From assembly GCA_009789175.1 (NCBI GenBank), contig CP046866.1:186001-250000 (forward strand): a DNA stretch of 64,000 nt. Direction: 5' to 3'. The stretch is from Salinibaculum litoreum (GTDB lineage: Archaea > Halobacteriota > Halobacteria > Halobacteriales > Haloarculaceae). Position numbers and translations under genes: made by a program. The notes under the pieces were generated by a model, which saw only the letters and a list, made by a program, of their open reading frames with translations, searched no databases and was not told the DNA's origin. Shown here one piece after another: positions 50,981 through 59,261 of the stretch. Each line of letters begins with the position of its first letter. The first letter of the stretch is position 1.

Positions 50981-51394
50981 TTACTGGTACTGTGCGATGG
51001 TGTTTGCCAGGGCGTCCTTGTCCTGGACACCGACCAGTCGTTCGACGGGTTCGCCGTCGGCAAACAGTATCAGTGTCGGGACGCCCTGGACGCCGTACTC
51101 TCTCGCGAGTGGCTGGTTCGCGTCCACGTCGACTTTCGCCACGGCTGCGTCGGTGTCGGCGGCGAGGTCGGTGACGACCGGTTCGAGCATCTTGCAGGGG
51201 CCACACCAGTCCGCGTAGAAGTCGACGAGCACGACATCGTACTGCTCGGTTGCCTCTGTCAGCTCGTCCGTGCCGCTTACGTGAATCGGTTCGGCCGGCG
51301 TATCCCCAGCCCCGGTTGCCGGGGACTCTCTTTCCATGAGCTGCTCTCGCTTTCGCTGTCGGATGTCCTCCAGTGACTCCTCGTCACTCATCAT
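50981..51394 (-). CDS. Thioredoxin
   Basis: 137 residues. An N-terminal ~35-residue acidic extension precedes a complete thioredoxin domain with the active site ADWCGPCKM and cis-Pro GVPTLILF. No signal peptide, so it is cytoplasmic and can reduce the CcdA protein encoded upstream. A second ATG lies one codon downstream (51391). The TATA box at 51418-51427 gives it its own promoter at 27 nt. Confidence 0.94.
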   Translation of the reverse strand: MMSDEESLEDIRQRKREQLMERESPATGAGDTPAEPIHVSGTDELTEATEQYDVVLVDFYADWCGPCKMLEPVVTDLAADTDAAVAKVDVDANQPLAREYGVQGVPTLILFADGEPVERLVGVQDKDALANTIAQYQ

Positions 51395-51416
51395 CCGAGG
51401 GTAAGGGCTCACCGCA

Positions 51417-51427
51417 CTTATAATTTT
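51417..51427 (-). promoter_or_regulatory. TATA box of trx
   Basis: The minus strand reads AAATTATAAGT about 27 nt upstream of the ATG at 51394, within the 64-nt gap after ccdA. Confidence 0.55.
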
Positions 51428-51458
51428 GTGAAAAGCGCACAATACTGGATATGCGGTG

Positions 51459-52136
51459 TCACGAGAACGTCGGCACCATCTCCGGCGCGACGGCCACGAC
51501 GACCTGTCCGACGCCGGCACCAATCAGGACGACCCCGGCGGCCCGTTTCAGGTGGCTGCCGTAGGCGGTGAGTCGTCCCAGCGTCGCGTCGACGCCCAAC
51601 CCGATACCGAGGGTCAGTCCCAGCATGCCGACTGCCACGCTTCCCGCGTAGGCAGCCACGACGAGGGCTGCCGCCGAGACTGACAGCGTGAGTGCCTGGA
51701 CGACGACTCCCAGAAATACCGGCAGTGTACAGCCCGCTGCTGCGCCAGCGTACCCGACGCCAAACAGCGCGAACCCACCGACATCGGCGCGACGCTCCGG
51801 CAGCGGGAGCGTCCAGTTTGGCCCCTGTCCCGTCAGCACGACCGCCCCGAGTGCGACCAGCGCGACACCGACGAGTGGCTCGACGACCGACAGGGACCGG
51901 ACGATGGGTCGTCCCACGAGGACGGCCCCGCCGGCAAGGGCCACGAGCGTCACCACGATGCCCGCGGCCACCCCGATGCCCCGAACCAGCAGCCCCGTCC
52001 GCTGGCGGTCGGTGTCGGTCGCCGAGACGTAATAACCCACATAGCCCGGGACAAGCGGGAGCGCACACGGCGACAGAAGCGTCGCCACGCCGGCACCGAC
52101 TGCAAAGGCAAGACTCCCCGCGAGGCCGCCGCTCAC
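51459..52136 (-). CDS. CcdA-like thiol-disulfide transport protein
   Basis: 225 residues, six TM helices, redox cysteines in SPCALPLVPGYVGYY and AGCTLPVFLG. GTG start at 52136 overlaps the stop codon of the TlpA gene (GTGA), so the two are coupled. Upstream in-frame codons are within tlpA and lack the family sequence. Carries electrons from cytoplasmic thioredoxin (gene just downstream) to the exported TlpA. Parallels the pair at 19666-20917. Confidence 0.92.
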   Translation of the reverse strand: MSGGLAGSLAFAVGAGVATLLSPCALPLVPGYVGYYVSATDTDRQRTGLLVRGIGVAAGIVVTLVALAGGAVLVGRPIVRSLSVVEPLVGVALVALGAVVLTGQGPNWTLPLPERRADVGGFALFGVGYAGAAAGCTLPVFLGVVVQALTLSVSAAALVVAAYAGSVAVGMLGLTLGIGLGVDATLGRLTAYGSHLKRAAGVVLIGAGVGQVVVAVAPEMVPTFS

Positions 52137-52669
52137 GCCTGTTCCCCCGTCGTCTCCCGGACCGCCTCGACGATTCTGTCCGTGTTTATCTCGCCGGTGT
52201 GTGACCACGCCACCGACCCGTCAGGACGGATGAGGAGTGCCGTTGGCACGCTAGTCGCATCGTATCGCTGTGCCAGTGCCGTTCCGTCGTCGACACCGAT
52301 AGGCCACGAGCCACCGTGGTCGTCCCACCACGACGCGACCTCCGACCGGGAGACAGTGTACCCGACCGGCTGGCTGGTCACCGAGAGAAACTGCACCTCC
52401 GACCCCACAGTCTCGTGTGCCTCGGCGAGTGTGTCCATCTGGCCCTCACAGACCGAACACGTCGTCGCAAAGAACTCGACGAACGACACCTGGCTCTCGG
52501 CCGGAACCGTCGCCGTCCCTCCGTCGCTTCCTGGCGCGTCGAGGAGGTCGACCGTAATCGGGTCCTGCCCGTCGCCGGCCTGTGTCGACCCGGTCGGTGA
52601 CCCGCTGCAGCCGGCACTCGCGACGACTGCCGTGCCGGCGAGTGTCCGCAGCAGGTCACGCCGGCGCAT
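52133..52669 (-). CDS. TlpA-like thioredoxin-fold lipoprotein
   Basis: 178 residues from the ATG at 52669. The Shine-Dalgarno GGAGGTGA ends 5 nt before it; an in-frame GTG at 52678 would leave no spacer. Tat-lipoprotein signal MRRRDLLRTLAGTAVVASAGC. Thioredoxin fold with CxxC active site in TTCSVCEGQMDTL and cis-Pro TSVPTALLI. It sits in the order sco, safE, tlpA, ccdA, trx on one strand, fitting a chain that supplies reductant for copper-site assembly. Confidence 0.93.
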   Translation of the reverse strand: MRRRDLLRTLAGTAVVASAGCSGSPTGSTQAGDGQDPITVDLLDAPGSDGGTATVPAESQVSFVEFFATTCSVCEGQMDTLAEAHETVGSEVQFLSVTSQPVGYTVSRSEVASWWDDHGGSWPIGVDDGTALAQRYDATSVPTALLIRPDGSVAWSHTGEINTDRIVEAVRETTGEQA

Positions 52670-52681
52670 ACCACTCACCTC

Positions 52682-53470
52682 CTACCATGGCTGGACGTGT
52701 GGTAGCGGGATGGCCGGCAGCGCGATACCCAGTGCTGCGAGCCCGTGCTGGAGCGGGATGTACCCGAGCACGAGGAAGGCAACCCCGAGCGCGCGGTGAA
52801 GCGTCCGTCGGCCGCCGATATCGACCGAGGTGAACACCGTTCCGGTGAGGAACACGGCCGGGATGGTTCCCAGTCCGAGCGCGCCGAGGGCTGTGGCCCC
52901 GCCCAGTGCCGACCCCTGGATGAACGCATAGAGATACGCTGGATACAACAGCGGACACGGCAACACGCCGTGGACGGCTCCCAGACCGACGATACGGGAG
53001 TCGTTCACCCAGGCGTCGACCCGTGGGAGCAACTGCCGGTGGACGGTGCTGCTGATGCGGTCGACACCCGGTACGGAGAGGTCCCGGCCCGCTCCGCCCA
53101 TTGCGTAGCTGACACCGACACCGCCGACGACCAGCCCGACGCCGATGCCCGAGATGGCGTGGATGTCGGTCGCGACCATCGTCACCTGGCGCATGCTGAG
53201 GAAGACGAGTTCGCCCGCGAGACCGAACAGCCCGCCGATGACCGCGTAACTCGCCGTTCGACCGACGTTGAACAGCACCTGCTGGCGTACCTCCCACAGC
53301 GTGAGCACCGACTCGCGTGCGTCCGCTTCCAGGCGGTCGGCGTAGGTTGCTACCAGCGGGCCACACATGCCGATACAGTGTGCGCCCCCGAACAGCCCCA
53401 CGAGCGCCAGTACCGGGAGGCCAAGCGTCTCCGTTCCGAGCAGCGGGTTGGCTGGTGTACATGAACTCAT
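52682..53470 (-). CDS. SafE/TauE-like membrane protein with H-C-x-x-M-C motif
   Basis: 262 residues, about seven TM helices. GGAHCIGMCGP (H31, C32, M35, C36) is the signature of the sulfite-exporter-family subgroup linked to cytochrome oxidase and copper assembly. Its ATG overlaps the stop of the SCO gene (1 nt). The motif could bind copper in the membrane. Function inferred from context and family, not shown. Confidence 0.85.
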   Translation of the reverse strand: MSSCTPANPLLGTETLGLPVLALVGLFGGAHCIGMCGPLVATYADRLEADARESVLTLWEVRQQVLFNVGRTASYAVIGGLFGLAGELVFLSMRQVTMVATDIHAISGIGVGLVVGGVGVSYAMGGAGRDLSVPGVDRISSTVHRQLLPRVDAWVNDSRIVGLGAVHGVLPCPLLYPAYLYAFIQGSALGGATALGALGLGTIPAVFLTGTVFTSVDIGGRRTLHRALGVAFLVLGYIPLQHGLAALGIALPAIPLPHVQPW

Positions 53471-54165
53471 CAGTACGCATCGACGACTGTTTTGGTGTCG
53501 GACAGCACTTGCTCATGGTCGGGGGTGTCGGTCCGGTAGGCCCGTTCGACGATACCGTCCGGGTTACGCAGGAACGTCAACGAGAGGTGCGTGAAATCAT
53601 AGCCGGGTAGCCGACCCGACTCGCCGGCCCCCACGCGGTCGTAGGTGATGCCGAGTTTCCCCTCGACGACTTCCTCCGCGCGCTCTGGCGATTGCGGGCG
53701 CAGGAAGTGCCAGTTCCCTGCGTCCATGTCGATGTTCATCCTGTCGCCGTACTCCCGCAGCGCCGCTGCGTCGTCGCGTTCGGGGTCGAAAGTGATTGCG
53801 AGGAAGGTCACCTCGTCCGCGATGCCGTCTTCGACAGTCCCCTGCTGGACGCCCGCAAGCTGAGTGATGAGGTTGAGACACTCCTCCGGACAGGTGGCGA
53901 AAAACCCCGTCACGAGCAGCGTCTTCTCGATGTCACGCGTGTCGATTTGCTCCCCCGAGAGGGGGTCCGGGAGGGCAAAATCCGGCAGCGCCTGTCCGTG
54001 GGCGGGGTAGGGAATGTCCTCGCTGTCGAACTGCCGGTCCTCCGGCGGTTCGAGGACTGGCTCGGCATCCGTTTCGGAGTCGGTCCCGAAGACGGTCTGC
54101 AGACACCCCGCCGTCGCAGCGATACTCCCGATACCGACCGTGCTGAGGAACGCCCGTCTCTCCAT
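53470..54165 (-). CDS. SCO1/SenC family copper chaperone lipoprotein
   Basis: 231 residues. Tat-lipoprotein signal RRAFLSTVGIGSIAATAGC21. Thioredoxin-like fold with TCPEEC (C92, C96) and His193 in DFTHLSLTF, which is the full SCO copper-binding triad. SCO proteins deliver copper to or reduce the Cu(A) site of cytochrome oxidase or other exported cuproenzymes. First gene of the minus-strand set sco-safE-tlpA-ccdA-trx, divergent from the tandem NosL gene (107-nt gap). Confidence 0.95.
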   Translation of the reverse strand: MERRAFLSTVGIGSIAATAGCLQTVFGTDSETDAEPVLEPPEDRQFDSEDIPYPAHGQALPDFALPDPLSGEQIDTRDIEKTLLVTGFFATCPEECLNLITQLAGVQQGTVEDGIADEVTFLAITFDPERDDAAALREYGDRMNIDMDAGNWHFLRPQSPERAEEVVEGKLGITYDRVGAGESGRLPGYDFTHLSLTFLRNPDGIVERAYRTDTPDHEQVLSDTKTVVDAY

Positions 54166-54272
54166 CAGTCGAAGCTATGGCGGGTAGTGAGGTAAGCGGT
54201 CTGGTGCGGTCGTCGAAATACTCCGAGAGTCGCACCAGACCGGTTTTGGTGGCTGCTTCGGTAGGATTGCAT

Positions 54273-55340
54273 ATGCCGACAGGAGACCGATTCGCGGTCG
54301 GCCGGCGGACAGTCCTCACAATGCTCGGTACTGCGGCGTCGGTGTCTCTCGCAGGTTGTAGTGGTGACGACGACGGCGAAGGCGACGGTGGGGACGGTGG
54401 CACGTCGACTCCGACCCCGACCGAGGGCGAGCAAAACGATGGAACTGACGGGAATCAGGATGCAGTCGAGATTTCCGAGGATGCCAGCTGTGCGGTCTGT
54501 GGGATGACCGCCGCCAACTTCCCCAAGTGGAACGGCAAGGTGCGCCACGAGGACGACACCGAGGCGTCCTTCTGTACGTCCGGCTGTGCAACGACCTATT
54601 ATGCGGTGCCCGAGCAGTTCGCCGAGACGGACGCCGCTATCAGCGACTTGTGGGTAACCGGCTTCGAGAGCGGCGAGTTCATCGACGGGATGGACGCCGC
54701 CTACGCGCTGGAGACCGACTCCGACCGGGTGGACGACCCGATGCGGCTCAACCCCGCACCCTTCGCCGACCGGGCGGACGCCGTCGCGTACGTCGACGCG
54801 GTGGAGTACCTCACCGAAGACGACGTCGTCGAGCTATCGGCCTTCGACCGTGAGCTGGCCGAGCAGTACCGCGGGATGCATCTGGAACCGACCGACGAGG
54901 ACACACGGGCCGCAGTCGAGGTTCCGGAGGACGCCAGCTGTGCGGTCTGTGGGATGACCGCCGCCAACTTCCCCGAGTGGAACGGACAGGCGGTCCACGC
55001 CGACGACACGCGGGCGTATTTCTGCTCGTCCGGCTGTGCGACGACCTACCATGCTGTACCCGACGAGTTCGCGGAGACCGATGCCGACATCGCTGGCCTC
55101 TGGGTGACCGGCTTCGAGAGCGGCGAGTTCATCGATGGGACGGACGCCTCCTACGCGCTGGAGACGGACTCGGAGCGAGTCGACGACCCCATGGGGACCA
55201 ACCCGGCACCGTTTGCCGACCGTGCGGACGCCGTCGCGTACGTCGACGCGGTGGAGTACCTCACCGAAGACGACGTCGTCGAGCTATCGGCCTTCGACCG
55301 CGAGCTGGCCGAGCAGTACCGCGGGATGCACCTCGGTTAG
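54273..55340 (+). CDS. Lipoprotein with two tandem NosL domains
   Basis: 355 residues. A Tat signal (VGRRTVLTMLGTAASVSLAGC29) and a Gly/Asp/Thr-rich linker precede two copies of a ~150-residue NosL domain. Each has CAVCGMTAANFP (C73, C76, M78 and C223, C226, M228) plus a second pair in SF/YFC.SGCATTY (C101, C105 and C251, C255). The copies are nearly identical, some at DNA level (see repeat entry). It could chaperone two copper ions. Divergent to sco, overlaps the regulator gene by 4 nt at its 3' end. The ATG at 54273 follows CAT without clear Shine-Dalgarno. Confidence 0.95.
   Translation: MPTGDRFAVGRRTVLTMLGTAASVSLAGCSGDDDGEGDGGDGGTSTPTPTEGEQNDGTDGNQDAVEISEDASCAVCGMTAANFPKWNGKVRHEDDTEASFCTSGCATTYYAVPEQFAETDAAISDLWVTGFESGEFIDGMDAAYALETDSDRVDDPMRLNPAPFADRADAVAYVDAVEYLTEDDVVELSAFDRELAEQYRGMHLEPTDEDTRAAVEVPEDASCAVCGMTAANFPEWNGQAVHADDTRAYFCSSGCATTYHAVPDEFAETDADIAGLWVTGFESGEFIDGTDASYALETDSERVDDPMGTNPAPFADRADAVAYVDAVEYLTEDDVVELSAFDRELAEQYRGMHLG
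54480..55331 (+). repeat. Internal tandem duplication of a 450-nt NosL-domain unit
   Basis: The two domain copies are exactly 450 nt apart. From 54774 to 54850 (77 nt) the DNA is identical to 55224-55300. One synonymous change follows, then 29 more identical bases. Silent sites have therefore not diverged in this part, in contrast to the first third of each unit. Confidence 0.92.
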
Positions 55341-55849
55341 CCGTAGAAACTGGCGTCGACGAGTCGGGTGAACCGGTCGACGAGTTTGTCCGGCAGCGAG
55401 GGGCTGACCTCGCTCAGTAACGCCCGCACTTCGTCAGGTCTGGTGATACGAACGTGTGCCCGACCCTGCGCGTCGTACTCTTTTTCGGCAACGCCGGCCT
55501 CGACCAGCGTCGAGACGTGCCAGGACACCGTCGACCGCGCCACGTCGAGTTCCTCGGTGAGTTCAGTCGCCGAAATCCGCTCCGCGTCGAGTGCGCGGAC
55601 GATGACCTCTCGCGCGGTCTCGCGTCGCAGTAACGCGATAACGCGGCGCTCCCAGGCGTCGTATCCCGTCGTGAAGTAATGCGTGCGCCCGCGGAGTCGC
55701 TCGGCGTCGAGTCGGTCCGCGTCGAGCAGCCTGTCGATGTGGTACTGGGCCTGCCCCGTCGCCACATCCAGTGTCCGGACGAGTTCGTTGAAGTGTACCC
55801 CCGGGTGCGTGTCGACGTGTTGTCTGATTTGCTTCCTCGCGTCGCTCAT
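55337..55849 (-). CDS. Double winged-helix transcriptional regulator
   Basis: 170 residues. The first winged-helix (residues ~1-65: HPGVHFNELVRTLDVATGQAQYHIDRL) and the second (~85-150: AERISATELTEELDVARSTVSWHVSTLVEAGVAEKE) both have recognition helices. The C-terminal tail SLPDKLVDRFTRLVD is helical. Tandem ArsR/MarR-like domains are common in haloarchaeal regulators. The gene sits convergent to the NosL tandem gene and may regulate the copper island. TATA box 29 nt upstream. Confidence 0.9.
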   Translation of the reverse strand: MSDARKQIRQHVDTHPGVHFNELVRTLDVATGQAQYHIDRLLDADRLDAERLRGRTHYFTTGYDAWERRVIALLRRETAREVIVRALDAERISATELTEELDVARSTVSWHVSTLVEAGVAEKEYDAQGRAHVRITRPDEVRALLSEVSPSLPDKLVDRFTRLVDASFYG

Positions 55850-55875
55850 CTTGGCTTCCGATAGTGGTTGCCCAC

Positions 55876-55885
55876 CTAAATATCG
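55876..55885 (-). promoter_or_regulatory. TATA box of the winged-helix gene
   Basis: The minus strand reads GATATTTAGG about 29 nt before the ATG at 55849. Confidence 0.45.
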
Positions 55886-55912
55886 CCGAGGTGTTCCCGG
55901 CCCGTGAGAACG

Positions 55913-56236
55913 CTACGTCCCCTCGGCGGCTGGTGGTCCTGCCTGGTACAGCGCATACAGGACAAGCGTCGCCACGCCCACGTCGGAACCGTGCTCGACG
56001 AGGTGATGAACCGGCATGGGGACGAGTCCAAGCGCGGTCCCGAAGCCGACGACCGACCGCGCCACGAGCAAGGCGAGTGCCACCGTCAACAGCATGTAGG
56101 TTGTCGTCCGCCGGCGGCGGTAGCCGACCACCCCCACGAGAAACAGCGCCGCCGTCGTCACTGTCGCCAGCGCGAGTACGACCAGCAACGCCACTGCTTC
56201 TATCCCGCTCACCCACTCGCCGACAGCCTGGAACAT
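55913..56236 (-). CDS. Small membrane protein next to the regulator
   Basis: 107 residues, three TM helices (residues ~12-36, 46-68, 83-100). The sequence MFQAVGEWVSGIEAVALLVVLALATVTTAALFLVGVVGYRRR is typical of small haloarchaeal membrane proteins that sit next to winged-helix regulator genes (possibly DUF7521, from memory). It shares strand with the regulator downstream (63-nt gap), suggesting a regulator/membrane partner pair. Confidence 0.75.
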   Translation of the reverse strand: MFQAVGEWVSGIEAVALLVVLALATVTTAALFLVGVVGYRRRRTTTYMLLTVALALLVARSVVGFGTALGLVPMPVHHLVEHGSDVGVATLVLYALYQAGPPAAEGT

Positions 56237-56320
56237 GTCTGCTCTGGAGCCGTGTTCTCTCTCCTCCGGCGAGTGTGTTACGACTCACCCGCCGCTATGT
56301 TTGTGTGGGTATGGTGCAAT

Positions 56321-56337
56321 AAATACAAATCTATTTG
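56321..56337 (+). promoter_or_regulatory. AT-rich divergent promoter element
   Basis: AAATACAAATCTATTTG includes a CAAAT-CT-ATTTG inverted repeat about 28 nt before the ATG at 56362, overlapping the predicted TATA. Confidence 0.4.
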
Positions 56338-56361
56338 GTCCCTGGTCCCCAACATTGATGT

Positions 56362-56577
56362 ATGGAACGAAACGTCGGAGGCTACGACAAACTCGCACGA
56401 CTCGTCGTCGGGCCGGTACTGATACTGGTCGGCATCGCTGTGGTCGCTGAACTGCTGGAGTTTGGGCTCGTCGTGGGCGCGGCCGCGCTGCTGGTGGGGG
56501 TTGTGTTCACTGTCACCGGTTCAGTCCAGAAATGCCCGCTGAACAGCCTGTTCGGCATCAACACCTGCAGTCGGTAA
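56362..56577 (+). CDS. DUF2892-type small membrane protein (YgaP-like membrane hairpin)
   Basis: 71 residues. MERNVGGYDKLARLVVGPVLI and a second helix form a two-TM hairpin; the tail VQKCPLNSLFGINTC has two cysteines in the conserved DUF2892 pattern. In YgaP this hairpin is fused to a rhodanese, and free forms like this are common in haloarchaea. Probably connected with sulfur or thiol metabolism in the neighbouring island (inference). Confidence 0.85.
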   Translation: MERNVGGYDKLARLVVGPVLILVGIAVVAELLEFGLVVGAAALLVGVVFTVTGSVQKCPLNSLFGINTCSR

Positions 56578-56640
56578 TCTGCACCCGCGCAGTTTGCGGG
56601 TCCTGTAGCGACAGACCAGGGCGGCTTCCTTTTCCCCGGG

Positions 56641-57687
56641 TCACTCTTCGCGTTGTTCGAGACACTCCGCAATCGGTTCGAGCAGTTCATCGGAGACGGC
56701 GTAGGGGTCTATCTCCTTCGAGCGTACGCGCCCGACGTAAGCATCGAGTCCGCCCTGGCGGTCGATTTCCTGCTCTAGCAACCCACGAACATCCTCCTGC
56801 AGCAAGGTCCGAATCTCCTCGGCATAGCGCATCCGCTCCTGTTCGGCGAGTTCGCCGCTGTCGGCGAGGTGTTCGCGGTGGTCGGCGAGAACCTCCAGTA
56901 CGTCGTCGACGCCCTCGCCTTTGTTTGCGACTGTCTCGACGATGGGCGGGTGCCACCGCTGCTCGGGGGGGTCACCCGATTCAGGTTGCTCGAAGCCGTC
57001 ACCGCTCCCGGCAGCACCGTGGTGGCCTACTGTCGCGGGGACGCCGCCGTCCCGGTACTCCAGCATTTCCTTGAGTTCCTGAACGGTCCGGTCAGCACCG
57101 TCGAGGTCGGCCTTGTTGACGATAAAGAGGTCAGCGATTTCGAGAATCCCGGCCTTGAGCATCTGGACATCGTCGCCGCTGCCCGGCGGGACCAGCACGC
57201 CGACTGTATCGGCAGTCTTGACGATATCTATCTCGTTCTGGCCGGCACCCACCGTCTCGATGATGATTTTGTCCTTGCCAAAGGCATCGAGTGCTTTCAC
57301 GGCGTCCGTCGTGGCCGTCGAGAGGCCGCCCAGCGTGCCCCGTGCGGACATCGAGCGGAAAAAGACCTCCATGTCGCCGACGTTTGACCCCATGCGAATG
57401 CGGTCGCCCAGGACGGCCCCGCCGGTGAAGGGCGAAGAGGGGTCGATGGCGATAACCCCGACCGTGAGGCCCTGCTCGCGGTAGGCAGCGGCCATTTTGT
57501 CGACGAGTGTCGATTTCCCGGCACCGGGGCTGCCGGTGATGCCGATGACATCCGCATCGCCGGTGTGTTCGTGGAGCTGTGAGACGAGTTCTCGATAGCC
57601 CGCCTGGCGGTTCTCGATTTTCGTTATCGTGCGTGCGAGCGCGCGGTGTTTCCCCGCGAGTAGCTCGTCGATGAGATTCCCACTCAT
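56641..57687 (-). CDS. meaB: Methylmalonyl-CoA mutase-associated GTPase MeaB
   Basis: 348 residues. Walker A GITGSPGAGKSTLVDK (about 50-65). The segment IETVGAGQNEIDIVKTADTVGVLVPPGSGDDVQMLKAGILEIADLFIVNKADLDGADR contains the G3 and NKxD motifs of the G3E family. Known to gate cobalamin loading and protect the mutase. Followed upstream by the B12-binding mutase subunit (28-nt gap) on the same strand. The long acidic insertion near residue 240 (GDGFEQPESGDPPEQ) is not usual in bacterial homologues. Confidence 0.95.
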   Translation of the reverse strand: MSGNLIDELLAGKHRALARTITKIENRQAGYRELVSQLHEHTGDADVIGITGSPGAGKSTLVDKMAAAYREQGLTVGVIAIDPSSPFTGGAVLGDRIRMGSNVGDMEVFFRSMSARGTLGGLSTATTDAVKALDAFGKDKIIIETVGAGQNEIDIVKTADTVGVLVPPGSGDDVQMLKAGILEIADLFIVNKADLDGADRTVQELKEMLEYRDGGVPATVGHHGAAGSGDGFEQPESGDPPEQRWHPPIVETVANKGEGVDDVLEVLADHREHLADSGELAEQERMRYAEEIRTLLQEDVRGLLEQEIDRQGGLDAYVGRVRSKEIDPYAVSDELLEPIAECLEQREE

Positions 57688-57715
57688 ATGCTGGCGAGTC
57701 CAGTGGATACCGGAG

Positions 57716-58132
57716 TCATCGCTCCGGGACGTTCTGGCGGACGAACTCGATCATCTCGTCCATCGAGGCACCGGGCCCGAACACCTCGGAGACGCCCAGC
57801 GCTTTGAGTTCGTCCTCGTCGTCGTCAGGGATGATACCGCCGACTAACAAGAGCGTGTCCTCGAAGGCGTCGTACTCCTGCAGACCGTCGACGATTTTGG
57901 GGACGAGCGTGTCGTGTGCGCCCGAGAGAATCGAGATGCCGAGTACGTCGACGTCCTCCTGGACTGCGGCCTGCACGATCTCCTCCGGTGCGCGGTGCAG
58001 GCCCGAGTAGATGACCTCGAAGCCGGCGTCACGAAACGCACGCGAGATGACGTGGGCCCCTCGGTCGTGGCCGTCGAGTCCCACCTTCGCCACCAGACAC
58101 CGTATCGTTCGCTGTTCCTGGTCTACGCCCAT
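57716..58132 (-). CDS. Cobalamin-binding subunit of methylmalonyl-CoA mutase
   Basis: 138 residues. Standalone B12-binding domain with D-x-H-x-x-G (D20, H22 in KVGLDGHDRGAH), SILSGAH and VGGIIPDDDEDEL (the GG motif). It corresponds to the small subunit found in archaea where the catalytic subunit is encoded elsewhere. The catalytic subunit is not in the window. Co-transcribed with meaB. Confidence 0.95.
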   Translation of the reverse strand: MGVDQEQRTIRCLVAKVGLDGHDRGAHVISRAFRDAGFEVIYSGLHRAPEEIVQAAVQEDVDVLGISILSGAHDTLVPKIVDGLQEYDAFEDTLLLVGGIIPDDDEDELKALGVSEVFGPGASMDEMIEFVRQNVPER

Positions 58133-58262
58133 ACTGTACGAGTACCCAGTTTTCCCGTTTCACTGTTACGGTGTGATAGTGTGACTACCCACCAATGGTA
58201 CAACGATTGTCGAACTCCTCGCCGGGGGCGAGCTTTTGTCGCTTGCCCCCTATCGAACGACA

Positions 58263-59261
58263 ATGGCAACACCGGACGGCGTCCCCGCCGGGTCAGACGA
58301 CCCGATACCCTCCACAGAGCAGTCCCCGGAACCGGCCCTCCAGGTCGAGGGACTGCGCAAGCGCTTCGGTTCTGTCACCGCTGTCGAGGATGTTTCGTTG
58401 ACCATCGAACAGGGCTCGGTCGTCGGGATTCTCGGTCCCAACGGCGCGGGCAAGACGACGACAATCAAGTGCATCCTCGGGATGGTCCTTCCCGACGAGG
58501 GAACAGCCCGTGTGTTCGGGACGGATGTTCAAGCGTCCCCGCGGCAGGCCTACAGACACATCGACGCGATGCTCGAAGGCGCTCGCAACGACTACTGGCG
58601 GCTCACGGTCCGGGAGAACCTCCGCTATTTCACGGTCATCAAGGGGACCGACCCGGATTCACTCGCCGACCGCCACGAGCGGCTGCTGGACAAGCTTGAC
58701 CTCGCAGAGAAGGCAGACACCGCGGTCCGTGACCTCTCCCGTGGGATGAAACAAAAAGTGTCGCTTGCGAGCGTCCTCGCCAGCGAGGCCGACCTGGTCT
58801 TTCTCGATGAGCCCACCCTCGGGCTCGACGTCGAGAGTTCGCTCACGTTACGGCAGGAACTGCGTCGCATCGTCGAGGAGCGCGATATGACGATTGTCCT
58901 GAGCAGCCACGACATGGCCGTCGTCGAGGATGTCTGTGACAGAGTGGTTATCATGCGGGATGGCGAAGTCGTTGCCGACGACCCGGTATCGAAGCTCCGG
59001 CCGAGCGGGGCCGAACGGACCTACCGTGTCACCAGTCCCGACCTCACCCCCTCGCTGGTCGCTACCCTGCGCGGGCGCTTCGATATCGTCGCCGTCGACA
59101 GGGACGGGGTCCCGAGCGTCGATGTCGCTGCCGACAGCGAGGACTTTTACGAACTGATAGCGGCACTCCGCAAACACGATGTCCAGTTAGACGGCGTGAC
59201 GACTGTCGAATTGGACCTCGAAGACGCTTTCCTCCGGCTCACGGACGGTGAGCACACGTGA
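58263..59261 (+). CDS. ABC-2 exporter ATP-binding protein
   Basis: 332 residues. Walker A GPNGAGKTTTIK, signature VRDLSRGMKQKVSLAS (LSRGM), Walker B LVFLDEPTLGLDVE, switch His in VLSSHDMAVVE, and a C-terminal ~75-residue extension. The N-terminal ~28 residues are Pro/Ser-rich. Its stop overlaps the permease start by 4 nt (GTGA). Substrate unknown. The upstream divergent gap includes CGAGCTTTTGTCGC before the ATG. Confidence 0.94.
   Translation: MATPDGVPAGSDDPIPSTEQSPEPALQVEGLRKRFGSVTAVEDVSLTIEQGSVVGILGPNGAGKTTTIKCILGMVLPDEGTARVFGTDVQASPRQAYRHIDAMLEGARNDYWRLTVRENLRYFTVIKGTDPDSLADRHERLLDKLDLAEKADTAVRDLSRGMKQKVSLASVLASEADLVFLDEPTLGLDVESSLTLRQELRRIVEERDMTIVLSSHDMAVVEDVCDRVVIMRDGEVVADDPVSKLRPSGAERTYRVTSPDLTPSLVATLRGRFDIVAVDRDGVPSVDVAADSEDFYELIAALRKHDVQLDGVTTVELDLEDAFLRLTDGEHT

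Noticed and set aside
46610-56577. A denitrification island
   Set aside because: No nosZ, nir or nor gene is present in the window, so only copper-maturation roles are claimed.
58133-58262. Possible riboswitch or small RNA before the fourth ABC exporter
   Set aside because: Nothing more than a short AT-rich promoter-like segment is visible; no conserved aptamer features such as those of cobalamin riboswitches are evident despite adjacent B12-related genes.
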